A stretch of DNA of 64,000 bases from Eubacteriales bacterium (GCA_021373115.1 JAJFTI010000031.1:1-64000); one strand, 5' to 3'; counted from the stretch's first letter, positions 8,477 through 18,075 are shown. Program-made: numbers and translations. Notes: generated from the sequence alone by a model not told the origin.

Positions 8477-9202
8477 CTAGATACAGTATCGCCCTCGTTC
8501 TTTTACCACAAAAGCAGAAGGAAAGTCAATCTCTTTTTTTACCGCATCCTCCGTGTCGCGCTTGCCCCAGAGATGGGTCAGGTACAGCGTTTGTACGCCC
8601 GCTTTTCGCGCCATATCGCAGGCCTGTTTTACATGCATATGCGGGCCTGTTTCCGTTTCGTCCACAAAGCAGGCGTCCGCCAGCAGCGCATTTGCGCCAA
8701 GCGCATCCCGTTCCATGCCGGGAAACTGTTTCGTGTCCCCGGTATAGAACAGAACGCTTCCGTTTCCGTCGGTAATTCGCATGCCGTTCACCGGCACAGG
8801 GTGCGCCATCGCCGTAAACGCAAACAGCAATGTGCCGATCCTTATGGTGTCGCCGCCCTTCACCGTATGCGGCTCAAACAGCGCGCCATTCGTAACCGCC
8901 TTAAGCGTGTCGAACGGTTCATCCGGCGTATAGAGCGGTATGCGCCGCTTTTCGCCCTCCGGCGCGTCCTGCTGGTCGAGCGCGTACCGCAGGACAAAGA
9001 GATCCGAACAATGGTCAAAATGCAGGTGCGACAGGACGATTGCGTCCAGGCGGAACGGATGCACATGCTCCATCAGCCGCGAAAGAACGCCCGCGCCGCA
9101 GTCGATCAGCACCCGCGTCGGCCCGTCCTCAATCAGGTAGCCGCTGCACGCGCCGCCGGGTCTCGGATACGGACCGTAACGGCCAAGCACGGTTAAAAAC
9201 AT
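8477..9202 (-). CDS. MBL-fold metallohydrolase (RNase Z-like/YhfI-type)
   Basis: The 241-residue cytoplasmic protein has the metallo-beta-lactamase signature SHLHFDHCSD, a further histidine in TAMAHPVPVNG, and the metal-bridging aspartate in FYTGDTKQF. The layout resembles the RNase Z/YhfI branch, whose members cleave phosphodiesters, but the tRNase Z arm is not evident. It lies 10 bases downstream of the ECF-type membrane protein gene and shares its transcript. GAGAGG precedes the ATG. The substrate is unknown. Confidence 0.85.
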   Translation of the reverse strand: MFLTVLGRYGPYPRPGGACSGYLIEDGPTRVLIDCGAGVLSRLMEHVHPFRLDAIVLSHLHFDHCSDLFVLRYALDQQDAPEGEKRRIPLYTPDEPFDTLKAVTNGALFEPHTVKGGDTIRIGTLLFAFTAMAHPVPVNGMRITDGNGSVLFYTGDTKQFPGMERDALGANALLADACFVDETETGPHMHVKQACDMARKAGVQTLYLTHLWGKRDTEDAVKKEIDFPSAFVVKERGRYCI

Positions 9203-9212
9203 ACAATACCTC

Positions 9213-9767
9213 TCAGTCCGCCGGACGGCGGATTTCCAGCATCCGGTCCGGCTCCATAACCGGCATGAACCGCAGCACCGCCGCGCCGAGCAAGACGCAG
9301 ACGACGCCCTGAATCAGCTGCATGAGCAGAGTCGTGCCCACCAGCTTAAACTCGCGTATGATCAGAAGATCGTAAACGAAGAACAGAACGAGCATGATCG
9401 CCTCCGTCATGCCCGCAACGACAAAGCTCTTTTTCCAATTGTCACATTTTGCGGCAAACGCGGCGACAAACAACCCCATCAGGCTTTTAATCAGCAGGTT
9501 CCCCAGAATGAAATACTTGCTGCCCATGACGATATCACCCAGTATAATGCCCAGTACCGGCGCAATCACCCCCCATGGCACGCCAAGCGCCATTACGGAC
9601 GCAAAGATGCCCACATCTTCCAGGGAAGCATACGCGTTGATATCCCCAAGCGCGGAAGTCGTGTTGTTTTCCAAAGCGGGTATCCGAAGAAGCGAGAGGA
9701 CGAACGTACCAAAGACGCAAATAAGTATGGTGATCAGTTGCCGCTTATCGATGTTTTTCCAGTTCAT
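9213..9767 (-). CDS. ECF-transporter S-component-like membrane protein
   Basis: The 184-residue protein has about five or six hydrophobic segments and the loop LGDINAYASLEDVGIFASVMALG. The size and layout resemble substrate-binding (S) components of energy-coupling-factor vitamin transporters, in particular the riboflavin-type/DUF1393 group. No EcfA or EcfT gene is nearby, as in group II systems where S components share one energising module. The ligand cannot be read from the sequence. GGGAGG precedes the ATG, and the gene sits just upstream of the MBL hydrolase. Confidence 0.65.
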   Translation of the reverse strand: MNWKNIDKRQLITILICVFGTFVLSLLRIPALENNTTSALGDINAYASLEDVGIFASVMALGVPWGVIAPVLGIILGDIVMGSKYFILGNLLIKSLMGLFVAAFAAKCDNWKKSFVVAGMTEAIMLVLFFVYDLLIIREFKLVGTTLLMQLIQGVVCVLLGAAVLRFMPVMEPDRMLEIRRPAD

Positions 9768-9820
9768 GCAAGCCTCCCAATTGAAGATTCAAGGGTGGTT
9801 TCATTGTTTGCGGGATCGCG

Positions 9821-11164
9821 CTACTCGCCCGCCTGTATGATTTCTTCGAGCAGCGCGTCCAGGGAGACCTCCTCGTCGTCGCTCTGCGGTACAAACTTCG
9901 AAACGGTCGGGATCTCGCCGACGTCCGGCTCGGATTCCGGTTCCCATTCGCGCGGCTCGTCTTCCGCTTCAAACGGGCGATTCGCATCTTCCTGCGCGGT
10001 GTCTTCCGAAAACAGCGCGTCAAACGCCAGCGCGCCTTCCGCCTGCGGCTCATGGCTGCTCGTAAAAGCGTCCTGCGCCCAGGCTTTTTCGGAATATGGC
10101 TCCGGAGCCGCGCCTTCCGGCCCGTTTGCCATCTCCGGCTCAACTTCGTCCTGAGCCGATTTCCCGCTTGGTTCAAAGGATTTCGAAAACAGCTCGTCGA
10201 AGGCCTTTTCCGCCTCGGACTGCGGCTCGTTCCCCGCAGGAGGATTCTCCTGTACTGAGGCGGTGCCTTTCGTTTCCTGCGCGCCGGAAAAGCCTTGTGC
10301 GGAGAAATACTCGTCAAACGCATGCTCCGCCTCCTCGGCAGGCACTGCGCAGTTACTCGCCTGTGTTTCAACGCTGGCTGGCACATAGGCCGGATCGAAC
10401 GCGGGCACAAACTCCGCCTGCGGTTCGCTCTCGCTTCGTTGCGCGGAATTTAACCAGGCGTCCTCGGAATACGGCTCGTTTTGCGCCTGTTCCTCCGGCA
10501 GCTCCGTTGCGATATCCTCGTTTAGCACACCGCCCTCCGTAACCGGCTCCTCCGCGTTCGGCATCGGACGGTTCTGCAGCAAGTAGATGTTTTTCATGAG
10601 CGCGGCGGGGTCACCGCTCGGATCCGGCAGCTGCGCGTCGCTCATCGCGCCAACGGATTTATAGAATGCCTCGCCATCCAGCCTGACCTCCGGGGCTTCG
10701 ATCTTCCGCCCGCGAACATACTCCGCAAAACGGGCCGCGGTCTGCCGCAGTTCGTTTGCATTCTGATCCAGCATGGCGTTAAACGAGTCGATTAGTTCCT
10801 CGTATTCCCGCTTGATGATTTCCGCGTCGCGCAGCGCGCGGTCGCTTTCGTTTTTTGCCGAAATCCGGACCTCCAGCGCCTGCTGTTCCGCCTGCCGTAT
10901 GGTCGCTTGCGCCGCGTCCCGCGTTTCGTTCAGCAGCGCTTCGCTCTCGCGGCGCGCCTGCTCGCGGACAACCTGCGACTCGGCTCGCGCTTCTTCCACC
11001 AGCTTTTTTGCGGTGCTCTGCGCCGCGTGCAGCGTATCAATAATGGACTGCTCGCGCGCATGGTAACCGTCGACGAGCTGCTCCATGGTATCGATTCTCG
11101 TTTCCAGCAACGCAATGCGTTCAAACCGCTCTTCAAGCAGTTGTTTCATCTCCTTGCGATTCAT
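9821..11164 (-). CDS. Coiled-coil protein with repeated acidic tail (DivIVA-like N-terminus)
   Basis: Residues 1-150 of this 447-residue protein form a long, charged, Ala/Glu/Arg-rich coiled coil resembling DivIVA or ATP-synthase-b-type helices. Residues 200-447 are acidic and low in order, with a repeated motif: EPQ(A/S)E followed by AFDxxF appears near 247, 313 and 372, and [12 protein letters not shown] at 277-288. The segment beginning PYSE(D/K)AW occurs at 231 and 356. No signal peptide or membrane segment is seen. Its ATG overlaps the ruvB stop (ATGA), so it is translated with ruvCAB. The function is unknown. A scaffold or envelope-organising role is an inference from the coiled coil. 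Confidence 0.75.
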   Translation of the reverse strand: MNRKEMKQLLEERFERIALLETRIDTMEQLVDGYHAREQSIIDTLHAAQSTAKKLVEEARAESQVVREQARRESEALLNETRDAAQATIRQAEQQALEVRISAKNESDRALRDAEIIKREYEELIDSFNAMLDQNANELRQTAARFAEYVRGRKIEAPEVRLDGEAFYKSVGAMSDAQLPDPSGDPAALMKNIYLLQNRPMPNAEEPVTEGGVLNEDIATELPEEQAQNEPYSEDAWLNSAQRSESEPQAEFVPAFDPAYVPASVETQASNCAVPAEEAEHAFDEYFSAQGFSGAQETKGTASVQENPPAGNEPQSEAEKAFDELFSKSFEPSGKSAQDEVEPEMANGPEGAAPEPYSEKAWAQDAFTSSHEPQAEGALAFDALFSEDTAQEDANRPFEAEDEPREWEPESEPDVGEIPTVSKFVPQSDDEEVSLDALLEEIIQAGE

Positions 11165-12186
11165 TCGTCCACCTCCAGTTTCAACTGCTGTATTTCTGCC
11201 GGATATCCCAAATGCGCGTACCCGGCGGGCATCACAATCCGCCCGCGCGGCGTTCGCGCGATAAATCCGAGCCGGAGCAGATACGGCTCGTACACATCCT
11301 CAATCGTGGTTGCATCCTCGCCGGTTGCGGCGGCAATGGTGTCCAGGCCGACGGCTCTGCCGCCGAACTTCACAATCATAACCTCCAGCATCTTCCGGTC
11401 AATTTCATCCAGTCCCAGTTCGTCCACGCCCAGCATATCGAGGCCTTCCCGCGCGGCGGCAAGATCGATGCTCCCGTCCATACGCACCTCGGCGTAATCG
11501 CGCACGCGCCGCAAAAGCCGGTTCGCTACGCGCGGGGTTCCGCGCGCGCGGGAGCCGATTTCAACCGCGCCTTCATCCGTAATCGCGATGTTCAGGATAC
11601 GCGAGCTGCGGATGATAATCTCCTTGAGGGAATCCGCGTCGTACATGGTGAGCGCTTCCTTTATTCCGAAACGATCCCGCAGCGGCGAGGTTAGAAGCCC
11701 CATGCGCGTCGTTGCGCCAATGAGTGTGAACTTCGGCAGATCGAGCCGGATGCTCCGCGCGGACGGTCCTTTGCCAATGATGATATCGAGCGCAAAGTCC
11801 TCCATCGCAGGATACAGCACCTCTTCCACCGTTGCGCTGAGGCGGTGGATCTCGTCGATAAACAGCACATCGCCGGGGGCGAGATTCGTTAAAAGCGCCG
11901 CGAGATCGCCCGCGTGCGTGATTGCTGGCCCGCTGGTCACGCGGAGCGACACGCCCATTTCGTTTGCAACAATACCCGCGAGGGTCGTCTTGCCAAGACC
12001 CGGCGGGCCGTAGAACAGTGCGTGATCCAGCGGTTCGCCGCGCTTGAGCGCCGCGTCAATATAGATACGCATATGATCCTTCACCGCATACTGGCCAATG
12101 TATTCGGCAAGCGCGCGCGGGCGGAGGGAATATTCGGTTTTCGCTTCGTCCTCGCGCATCGAGGAACTGATGAGGCGTTCGTCCAT
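11161..12186 (-). CDS. ruvB: Holliday junction branch migration ATPase RuvB
   Basis: The 341-residue AAA+ motor has the N-terminal [12 protein letters not shown], Walker [10 protein letters not shown] (about 60-68), Walker [12 protein letters not shown], sensor GATTRMG, and a C-terminal winged helix with [10 protein letters not shown]. It pumps DNA through the RuvA tetramer during recombination and fork repair. It is the third gene of ruvC-ruvA-ruvB, 33 bases after ruvA. Confidence 0.97.
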   Translation of the reverse strand: MDERLISSSMREDEAKTEYSLRPRALAEYIGQYAVKDHMRIYIDAALKRGEPLDHALFYGPPGLGKTTLAGIVANEMGVSLRVTSGPAITHAGDLAALLTNLAPGDVLFIDEIHRLSATVEEVLYPAMEDFALDIIIGKGPSARSIRLDLPKFTLIGATTRMGLLTSPLRDRFGIKEALTMYDADSLKEIIIRSSRILNIAITDEGAVEIGSRARGTPRVANRLLRRVRDYAEVRMDGSIDLAAAREGLDMLGVDELGLDEIDRKMLEVMIVKFGGRAVGLDTIAAATGEDATTIEDVYEPYLLRLGFIARTPRGRIVMPAGYAHLGYPAEIQQLKLEVDE

Positions 12187-12219
12187 TCGATATCCTTTAA
12201 ACGCGCAGCGTCTGCGGCG

Positions 12220-12798
12220 TTATTTCGCGAGCTTTCGCAGCGCGGCGGTAATCAGCGCTTCTACGCTTTGCGCCTGCTCCACCGCAGCCACCGCCTTTCC
12301 GGCAGCGAGGCCGTCGTATCCAAGGGAAACAAGCGCCGCAACCGCCTCCGAGCGGAGATCCGGCGCGTCAAGGTTTGTATTGCCTGCGAGCATTTCACTT
12401 GCTTCCACACGCTCCTTCAGCTCCAGCAGAACGCGCTGCGCCGTTTTGCGGCCCATGCCGGGCACCCGGTCAAACGCGGCCGCATTATTCGTAACAATCG
12501 CGGCGGCAACGTCGCTTGGCGTCAGCAGCGAGAGTACGGCGAGCGCGAGTTTTGGACCCACGCGCGTGACCGAGAGGAGCCGCCGGAACATCTCCTTTTC
12601 CTCCGGCTCATAGAAGCCGTAAAGAGCCATTACGCCTTCCGCAAGGTGCAGGTGCGTATAAAGCCGCTCCTTTTTCCCGCAGGTCAGGCGTTTGAGCGTC
12701 ATCGAGCTGCAAAACAGTTCGTAGCCAACGCCGTCCGCTTCCAGAACAGCGCGGTCAACGAGCAGGTCGTCCACAATGCCGCTGATATATGCGTACAA
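12220..12798 (-). CDS. ruvA: Holliday junction DNA-binding protein RuvA
   Basis: The 192-residue protein has the N-terminal OB fold beginning MYAYISGIVDDLL, a helix-hairpin-helix region with FRRLLSVTRVGPKLALAVLS and DRVPGMGRKTAQRVL, and the C-terminal domain III that contacts RuvB. It recognises four-way junctions. It lies between ruvC and ruvB in the same operon. Confidence 0.95.
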   Translation of the reverse strand: MYAYISGIVDDLLVDRAVLEADGVGYELFCSSMTLKRLTCGKKERLYTHLHLAEGVMALYGFYEPEEKEMFRRLLSVTRVGPKLALAVLSLLTPSDVAAAIVTNNAAAFDRVPGMGRKTAQRVLLELKERVEASEMLAGNTNLDAPDLRSEAVAALVSLGYDGLAAGKAVAAVEQAQSVEALITAALRKLAK

Positions 12799-12840
12799 AA
12801 TCCGGTATCCTCCTGCGCGTTCTGTATGGTTGCCCGCGCG

Positions 12841-13338
12841 TCAGCGAATGCGATATTCCTCGGCGGCCGGGCCGATCGTGCAGCCGTGGCAGATTGCGGC
12901 GGCAACCGCGTCCGCCGCATCGTCCGGCTTCGGCGGAGCGGAGAGCGCAAGAAGCATCTTTACCATTTGCTGCACGGCGCGCTTGTCCGCGTGTCCGTTG
13001 CCCGTTACCGCAAGTTTAATCTGCATGGGCGTATATTCATACAATGGAATGCCCGCTTGCTCCGCGGCAAGGATCGCAACCCCGCGCCCGGCGCCAACAC
13101 CCAGAGCCGTTGTGGTGTTCCGGTAAAAAAACAGTTCCTCAAACACCGCGCAGTCGGGACGGAACCGCTCGATCAGCGTCCGCGTTCCCTCATAGAGCCG
13201 GTTCAGCCGCGCGGGCATCCGTTCGTCCGGCTTGGTCTCAATCACGCCGAAATCGACCGCCGTCAGCCTGGTCCCCGCGGCATCCACCACGCCGTATCCC
13301 AGAATGGCATAACCCGGATCGATTCCAAGAATTCGCAT
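12841..13338 (-). CDS. ruvC: Holliday junction resolvase RuvC
   Basis: The 165-residue RNase H-fold nuclease shows catalytic Asp7 in GIDPGY, Glu67 in AVFEELFF, and the C-terminal acidic pair in PDDAADAVAAA. It cuts Holliday junctions symmetrically with RuvAB. It is the first gene of the ruvCAB operon, with a promoter just upstream and GGTGG before the ATG. Confidence 0.96.
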   Translation of the reverse strand: MRILGIDPGYAILGYGVVDAAGTRLTAVDFGVIETKPDERMPARLNRLYEGTRTLIERFRPDCAVFEELFFYRNTTTALGVGAGRGVAILAAEQAGIPLYEYTPMQIKLAVTGNGHADKRAVQQMVKMLLALSAPPKPDDAADAVAAAICHGCTIGPAAEEYRIR

Positions 13339-13366
13339 ACGCCCACCATTTTCATTCTATCATATC

Positions 13367-13395
13367 ATTTTAACACGAACGAACGAGCGTGTAAA
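13367..13395 (-). promoter_or_regulatory. ruvCAB promoter
   Basis: On the minus strand TTTACA (13395-13390) and TAAAAT (13372-13367) are separated by 17 bases, 29 bases before the ruvC ATG. No LexA/SOS-type box is evident next to it. Confidence 0.65.
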
Positions 13396-13403
13396 TGAAC
13401 GCA

Positions 13404-13470
13404 GCCGGATTGTACCTATGGTTTCATGGTCCGTTCATAACTGAAACCGCCCCAAAAATGCGAATCCGGC
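13404..13470. repeat. Nested inverted repeats between cotH-like gene and ruvC
   Basis: An outer pair, GCCGGATT (13404-13411) and AATCCGGC (13463-13470), encloses an inner pair, GGTTTCA (13420-13426) and TGAAACC (13442-13448). A long interrupted hairpin could form on either strand. It lies between the cotH-like terminator and the ruvC promoter, and no gene fits in it. Confidence 0.6.
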
Positions 13471-13506
13471 AAGAAACAAACCGCCGCGCGATGCCGGCGG
13501 CGGTTT
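13471..13506 (-). terminator. Rho-independent terminator of the CotH-like gene
   Basis: On the minus strand AAACCGCCGC (13506-13497) and GCGGCGGTTT (13487-13478) form a 10-bp stem with a nine-base loop, followed by GTTTCTT. It starts 14 bases after the stop codon. Confidence 0.75.
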
Positions 13507-13519
13507 ATGGAACGAATCC

Positions 13520-16500
13520 TCAGGATTGTTTGTACTTCTGAATCAATGCGTCCAGCTCATTCTGCGAAACACCGAAATATTTCCGCATATTCTCCAGCGC
13601 GTAGGAGGGCCGGTTCTTCACGAAGTAGCGCAGCTGCTTGATCTGTTCTTCCCATTCGCTCATGGAATACGGCTTGCCCCAGCGCTCGATCTGACGCGGC
13701 ATCTCCGGGCGGATCGCCGCCGCCATCTGATCCAGCAGCGCGGTTGCGCGCTCCGCATTGAAGTATTTTTCAACGACTTCGACATAGCGTTCAACGCAAT
13801 AATCCCGCCAGGCCTTGTTTTTCTTGAGTCCGATATAGATTTCGAAATACGTCAGCGACTTATCCGCGGAGGGTACGCCCTGCGCGTTGAAGTACTGGCC
13901 GATCATATCCCGCTCGGCCGTCTTGAACGCAAAATCCAGATCGTAGAATACGGGGCGCCACTTGACCGCGTAGTCCGTTGTCCGCCAGTATTTCTGGTTG
14001 AACATATCGGAATTGCAGATATAGGTCTGCGCAATGAAGTAATCCGTAAAGTACGCAACGTCAACCCACTGGCTGAATTGCGCAAACACCTCGTCGTCAC
14101 TCAGATCCTTGGTCTCTGCAAAGCTGCGAACGCGCTTGATGTCGTCGTTGTCGCCCTTGATGACCGTGCTGTTGCGGCGGATAAACTCCACCGTGTCGCC
14201 GTCCACGCCGTAATGGGTCTCCAGGAATTCGCCGTTCTGATCTTCGCCCAGATCGTAAAGCCCATTGTATTTTCCATTGATATAAACGACGACCGGGCGC
14301 GTGGCGGAGTTGTCGATATTCATACCCTCGACCAGCGCGCTGGTAAACGCGTCGCGAATGCGCGCGTTGCCCCAGTCCTGCCCGCTGTTGCGTACGACGA
14401 GCGAGGAAAATGTTTTAAACTCGTAATCCGGCCAGAACGGATAGGTCACGCTGCTCTGCCCGTAGCCGGAGCGCAGGTTGATGCTCAGGGATTTCTGCGC
14501 GTAAGCGACGGTACCCGCGCCCTTGGGCTTGATCCCTGCAGGGAAGGACGTGCCGAGCGTACCGTCCGCTTCGTAATAGGAAATATTGACGAGCTTCTCG
14601 GTCTTCATATCCATATCGTCCACGGTCATAACCATCTTGATGCGATCCGGATCGCCCGTAACACAAACAACCGGAACGGAGTGCGGCTCGTCAAAGAGAT
14701 AGGTTGCCGTCGTAATCTCACTCGGACGCTTTCCGGAGACAATGGACACCGCGCGAAGCGGCGTATTGGAACTGATCGGAACCGGACCCGTATACGCGTT
14801 CGACCGTGCGGTCGGCTCATCCCCGTCCGTCGTGTAATAAACAGTTGCGTTCGGGTCGTCGCAGCGAATCGTTACGGAAAACGGTTCGCTGTGATACAGC
14901 GAGTTCACGGAGAACGCGGGCTGCGCGGCGATTCCCGCCACAACGTCCGTATCGTTTTCCTCTCCGCGCGTTGCGTTGGAAAAAAACACGCGGTCTACGC
15001 TGGTGTCGCCCTCGATCCTGCCGCTGGTCACATCCGGCCCCAGCGCGCCGGTATCAAACGAATCCACAAGCGCGCCCTGGGCGTTGTGCAGCACAATCGT
15101 TTCTCCGCCCGTCGAAATGGAAAACGGCGCGACATCCGCGTTCTGCCGGAGTTTATGACTTGAGCATTCAATCACAAGATAGCCGCCCGCTTCAATCGTT
15201 TTGCTGGAAATCGTGAACTCTGCGGGCGTATCCGGACTGTCGCTCAGCGTCCAGCCGCTCAGATCGACCGCCGCGCCGGAACCGTTGCAAAGCTCGATCC
15301 AGTCGTTTTCGCCGCTCTTGACATCCTGCACGGCGGAAACCTCGCTGATGAATACCCCCGTATTGTCGAAACAGCCGATCTGATCGGCTGTTTCGAATCC
15401 GTGTGCATTCTCGCTTCCCGGCGTTGGCGCCGCGAAGTAACGTATGCTCCAATTATCGTCCAGTCCAACGGAAATATTCTCCCGCGTGATTCCCGCAAGC
15501 GAAATACTCTCGGTTCGCATGCCGTTCAGGCAGGTGAGGAACAGGTCGTTTTCGTCCTCCGAAAGACTGAAATTCGCATGCAACTCGCCGCCCGTCCGGT
15601 TTTTGCCGGAAAGAAACACGAGCCGGTAGGTGCCGGGTTCCAGCGTGATATCCGGAAGCGCAAATTTGTATAAATCGTCCCCGTCGTCCGAGAGGAAGTA
15701 CCCCAGGAGCGATATCGGTTCCGTGGAGAAATTCTTCAGCTCCACCCATTCCTCCCGGTCGCCGTCCTCGTCAATCTGCGAAAGCGTATTGATCTTGAGC
15801 GCCTCGTTGATATGGATGGGGTCGTTCTTGTCCATTACCGTGATCTCGAGGCTGGTAAACGTCTTGTCGCTGTTTTCGGCTTCAAACGTTGGAAAAGCGG
15901 TGTAAACACCCGCACCGGAAGCGTCCTTCAGAATAGAAAGCCCCCCGGGAACGCCCGGCTGCCAGCTGATCCGGTCGATCAGCCCGCCCTGCAGGTCGGA
16001 GAGCAGCAGCACGGAATCCTCGCCGCTGAGCCGGAAAGTCGAATGAATCCCGTCCGCCGCTTCGCTGCCCATGCCGGTCAGGTAGATGCAAAGATAACCG
16101 CCCGGCGCCACGGTGCCGGAGGGAATCTGCCATTTCACCGGGTCGCCCTCGTCGTCCGAAAGGCAAAAGTTTTCCAGGTCGATTGCGCTGGTGCCTTTGT
16201 TGTACAGTTCAACCCAGCGGTAATGCTCGCCGCTGTCCGTCGGCATCACTTCGCTGATGCTCAAATCCTTCAGGTTCTGCGCGGCAAACACGCTGTCCAG
16301 CGTTAAATAAACCTCGCCGGCATTCGCTTTTCCAGGCGACGGAACGGCGCAGAAACCGTAGGTTCCGTCGCCGGCACGAACATATGAAATGTCCGTATAC
16401 AGCGGTGGAATCTCCATCTGCGCCACAATACCGTAATATGCGTCCGTAATGAACAGGAAATCGCCGCTCTTGCTTAGCCCGAAGTTCGTGCAAAGCGCGC

Positions 16501-16846
16501 TTCCCGCGCTGCCTTCCTCCGTGGTGGTTGCGTAAAGAAGCAGGTATTCGCCGGGCCCAATCGAGGTGCCGTCAGGAAACACGAATTTGTGCAGATCGCG
16601 CAGATTATCCGAAACGCCGTAGCCGGAAAGATCCAGCGCTGCTTCCCCCGCGTTATAGAGCTCAATCCAGTCCGGTGTTCCAAGCGATTCGTCCGCCAGA
16701 GAGCGTTTGTTGCTTGAAACGACCTCGTTCACAACAAGCAGCCCCCCGCTTACGGCGGACGTTTTGCCGGAGCAGGCAAACAGCAGCGGAATCAACGCCG
16801 CCGTGATCCAGCCCACCAGGAATAATTTACCCGCTTTTTTCCGCAT
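13520..16846 (-). CDS. Large lipoprotein: four lamin-tail domains plus CotH kinase domain
   Basis: The 1108-residue protein starts with a basic n-region, a hydrophobic helix and a lipobox LLFAC (Cys25), so it is probably a surface lipoprotein. Four lamin-tail (LTD) modules follow at about 36-175, 195-305, 345-480 and 497-635, each with a WIEL/WVEL(Y/K/C)N and LSGY/LSD pattern. A chitobiase/HEX-type sandwich with VYYTTDGDEPTA lies near 645-720, and a CotH kinase-like domain at about 755-1065 with PVFYDLDFAF as the probable metal-binding site. CotH family members phosphorylate proteins. The partner here is unknown. The start ATG at 16846 has GAGGAAACAGGA upstream; an ATG 18 bases earlier would sit almost at the predicted transcript end. 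It is monocistronic. Confidence 0.88.
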   Translation of the reverse strand: MRKKAGKLFLVGWITAALIPLLFACSGKTSAVSGGLLVVNEVVSSNKRSLADESLGTPDWIELYNAGEAALDLSGYGVSDNLRDLHKFVFPDGTSIGPGEYLLLYATTTEEGSAGSALCTNFGLSKSGDFLFITDAYYGIVAQMEIPPLYTDISYVRAGDGTYGFCAVPSPGKANAGEVYLTLDSVFAAQNLKDLSISEVMPTDSGEHYRWVELYNKGTSAIDLENFCLSDDEGDPVKWQIPSGTVAPGGYLCIYLTGMGSEAADGIHSTFRLSGEDSVLLLSDLQGGLIDRISWQPGVPGGLSILKDASGAGVYTAFPTFEAENSDKTFTSLEITVMDKNDPIHINEALKINTLSQIDEDGDREEWVELKNFSTEPISLLGYFLSDDGDDLYKFALPDITLEPGTYRLVFLSGKNRTGGELHANFSLSEDENDLFLTCLNGMRTESISLAGITRENISVGLDDNWSIRYFAAPTPGSENAHGFETADQIGCFDNTGVFISEVSAVQDVKSGENDWIELCNGSGAAVDLSGWTLSDSPDTPAEFTISSKTIEAGGYLVIECSSHKLRQNADVAPFSISTGGETIVLHNAQGALVDSFDTGALGPDVTSGRIEGDTSVDRVFFSNATRGEENDTDVVAGIAAQPAFSVNSLYHSEPFSVTIRCDDPNATVYYTTDGDEPTARSNAYTGPVPISSNTPLRAVSIVSGKRPSEITTATYLFDEPHSVPVVCVTGDPDRIKMVMTVDDMDMKTEKLVNISYYEADGTLGTSFPAGIKPKGAGTVAYAQKSLSINLRSGYGQSSVTYPFWPDYEFKTFSSLVVRNSGQDWGNARIRDAFTSALVEGMNIDNSATRPVVVYINGKYNGLYDLGEDQNGEFLETHYGVDGDTVEFIRRNSTVIKGDNDDIKRVRSFAETKDLSDDEVFAQFSQWVDVAYFTDYFIAQTYICNSDMFNQKYWRTTDYAVKWRPVFYDLDFAFKTAERDMIGQYFNAQGVPSADKSLTYFEIYIGLKKNKAWRDYCVERYVEVVEKYFNAERATALLDQMAAAIRPEMPRQIERWGKPYSMSEWEEQIKQLRYFVKNRPSYALENMRKYFGVSQNELDALIQKYKQS

Positions 16847-16873
16847 TTGATCCTGTTTCCTCATGTGGCAATC

Positions 16874-16902
16874 ATTATACCACAGTGCTTTTCAGAATTG
16901 AA
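16874..16902 (-). promoter_or_regulatory. Promoter of the CotH-like gene
   Basis: A consensus TATAAT (16879-16874, minus strand) has a poor -35 TTCAAT 17 bases upstream. Transcription near 16867 would leave about 20 bases before the preferred ATG at 16846. Confidence 0.5.
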
Positions 16903-17045
16903 GAAAGGCCGCTTATATAAACAAAATGTTACAAACTTTACCAAATCTCAAATATCGAAAGCCGGAAAATCGCACGTTTTCAAACAAAAGGGCGGCCACG
17001 CCGCGGCCAACCACGCTCATAGCCGCCTCTGCGTGCACGAATCCG

Positions 17046-18002
17046 CTACCGCTGATCCGGCGCGGCAAGCGCCGCGCTTTCCTTCGGCTTTACCCCGGCG
17101 CGAAAAATTCGTTCCCAGGGAAGCTGCGAGCTGACGATCGCAATAAACACGAGCGCGCAGCCAAGCAGTTCGCGCGGCGAAAGCGTCTGCCCGAGCATAA
17201 ACCAGCCGGCAAGGGCAGCAAATACATTCTCCGGGCTGAGCAGCAGCGAAGCGGTTGTCGGCTCGACACGCCGCTGTCCAAACATCTGGAGCGTATACGC
17301 GCCGCAGCCGGAAAAGAGGCCGGCATATACGATTGGGAGCCATGCTTCCGAAATGGCCGATAGCTTCGGCTGCTCAAACAGCAGCATCGGGATTCCGGAA
17401 AGCAGCGCCACCACCGAAAACTGGATGCAGTTCAAGCGAAGGATGTCCACTTTTGACGCGAAACGATCCACCAGTAGAATCTGAAACGTAAACATCACCG
17501 CGCAGGCAAGCACCAGTATATCCCCCATGCGGATGGAGAAATCCGCCTGAATCGAGAGAAAATACAGTCCGGCCAGCGCAAGAAGCACGCAAAACCAGAG
17601 CATGAAATGCGGTTTACGTTTGACAAAAAGCCCGAAGACCGGAACGAATACGATATACAGCGAGGTGATGAACCCCGCCTTCCCCGCGGACGTTGAAACC
17701 AGCCCGATTTGCTGGAGATTGCTCGCCACCGTCATCACCACGCCAAGAATCAGCCCCGCGCGCCACAGCAGCTTTCGATCCGTATTCCTGGGGCTTAATC
17801 CCGCCCGATCGAAAATGAGAATCAATATTCCAAGCCCGAGCGCGGCCAGCGCGCTGCGAACCGTTGTAAACGTATAGGGTCCTACATACGCCATGCCCGC
17901 GCTCTGCGCGACGAACGCCACGCCCCAGATCATGGAGGCGAGCAGGAGCAGCGCCGCCCCGCTCAGTTTGCCAAGTTGCTTTCCATCCGCCATCAATTCC
18001 AC
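17046..18002 (-). CDS. EamA/DMT-family transporter
   Basis: The 318-residue membrane protein has ten hydrophobic segments in two EamA repeats, the first starting at LLLLASMIWGVAFVAQSAG and the second at GDILVLACAVMFTFQILLVDR. The typical C-terminal ENVFAALAGWFMLGQTLSPRELLG is present. DMT carriers export metabolites such as amino acids or take up nucleotides; the substrate is not predictable here. The GTG at 18002 is used, but an ATG three codons in (17993) is a real alternative. It is transcribed alone, divergently from the DUF362 gene. The 180-base gap downstream (16865-17045) has only a weak GGCC hairpin and the next gene's promoter. Confidence 0.87.
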   Translation of the reverse strand: MELMADGKQLGKLSGAALLLLASMIWGVAFVAQSAGMAYVGPYTFTTVRSALAALGLGILILIFDRAGLSPRNTDRKLLWRAGLILGVVMTVASNLQQIGLVSTSAGKAGFITSLYIVFVPVFGLFVKRKPHFMLWFCVLLALAGLYFLSIQADFSIRMGDILVLACAVMFTFQILLVDRFASKVDILRLNCIQFSVVALLSGIPMLLFEQPKLSAISEAWLPIVYAGLFSGCGAYTLQMFGQRRVEPTTASLLLSPENVFAALAGWFMLGQTLSPRELLGCALVFIAIVSSQLPWERIFRAGVKPKESAALAAPDQR

Positions 18003-18046
18003 ACACCTGTCCGCCGCACACCGGCTAATTGCGTTATCAACTCGAA

Positions 18047-18075
18047 ATCATATCATTTTACGCCCAAAAACGCAA
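18047..18075 (-). promoter_or_regulatory. Promoter of the EamA transporter gene
   Basis: On the minus strand TTGCGT (18075-18070) lies 17 bases from TATGAT (18052-18047). It is back-to-back with the DUF362 gene promoter. Confidence 0.6.

Noticed and set aside
16985..17010. GGCC hairpin downstream of the first EamA gene as a terminator
   Set aside because: Stem is only four pairs and the T-run is interrupted; support too weak to list as a terminator.
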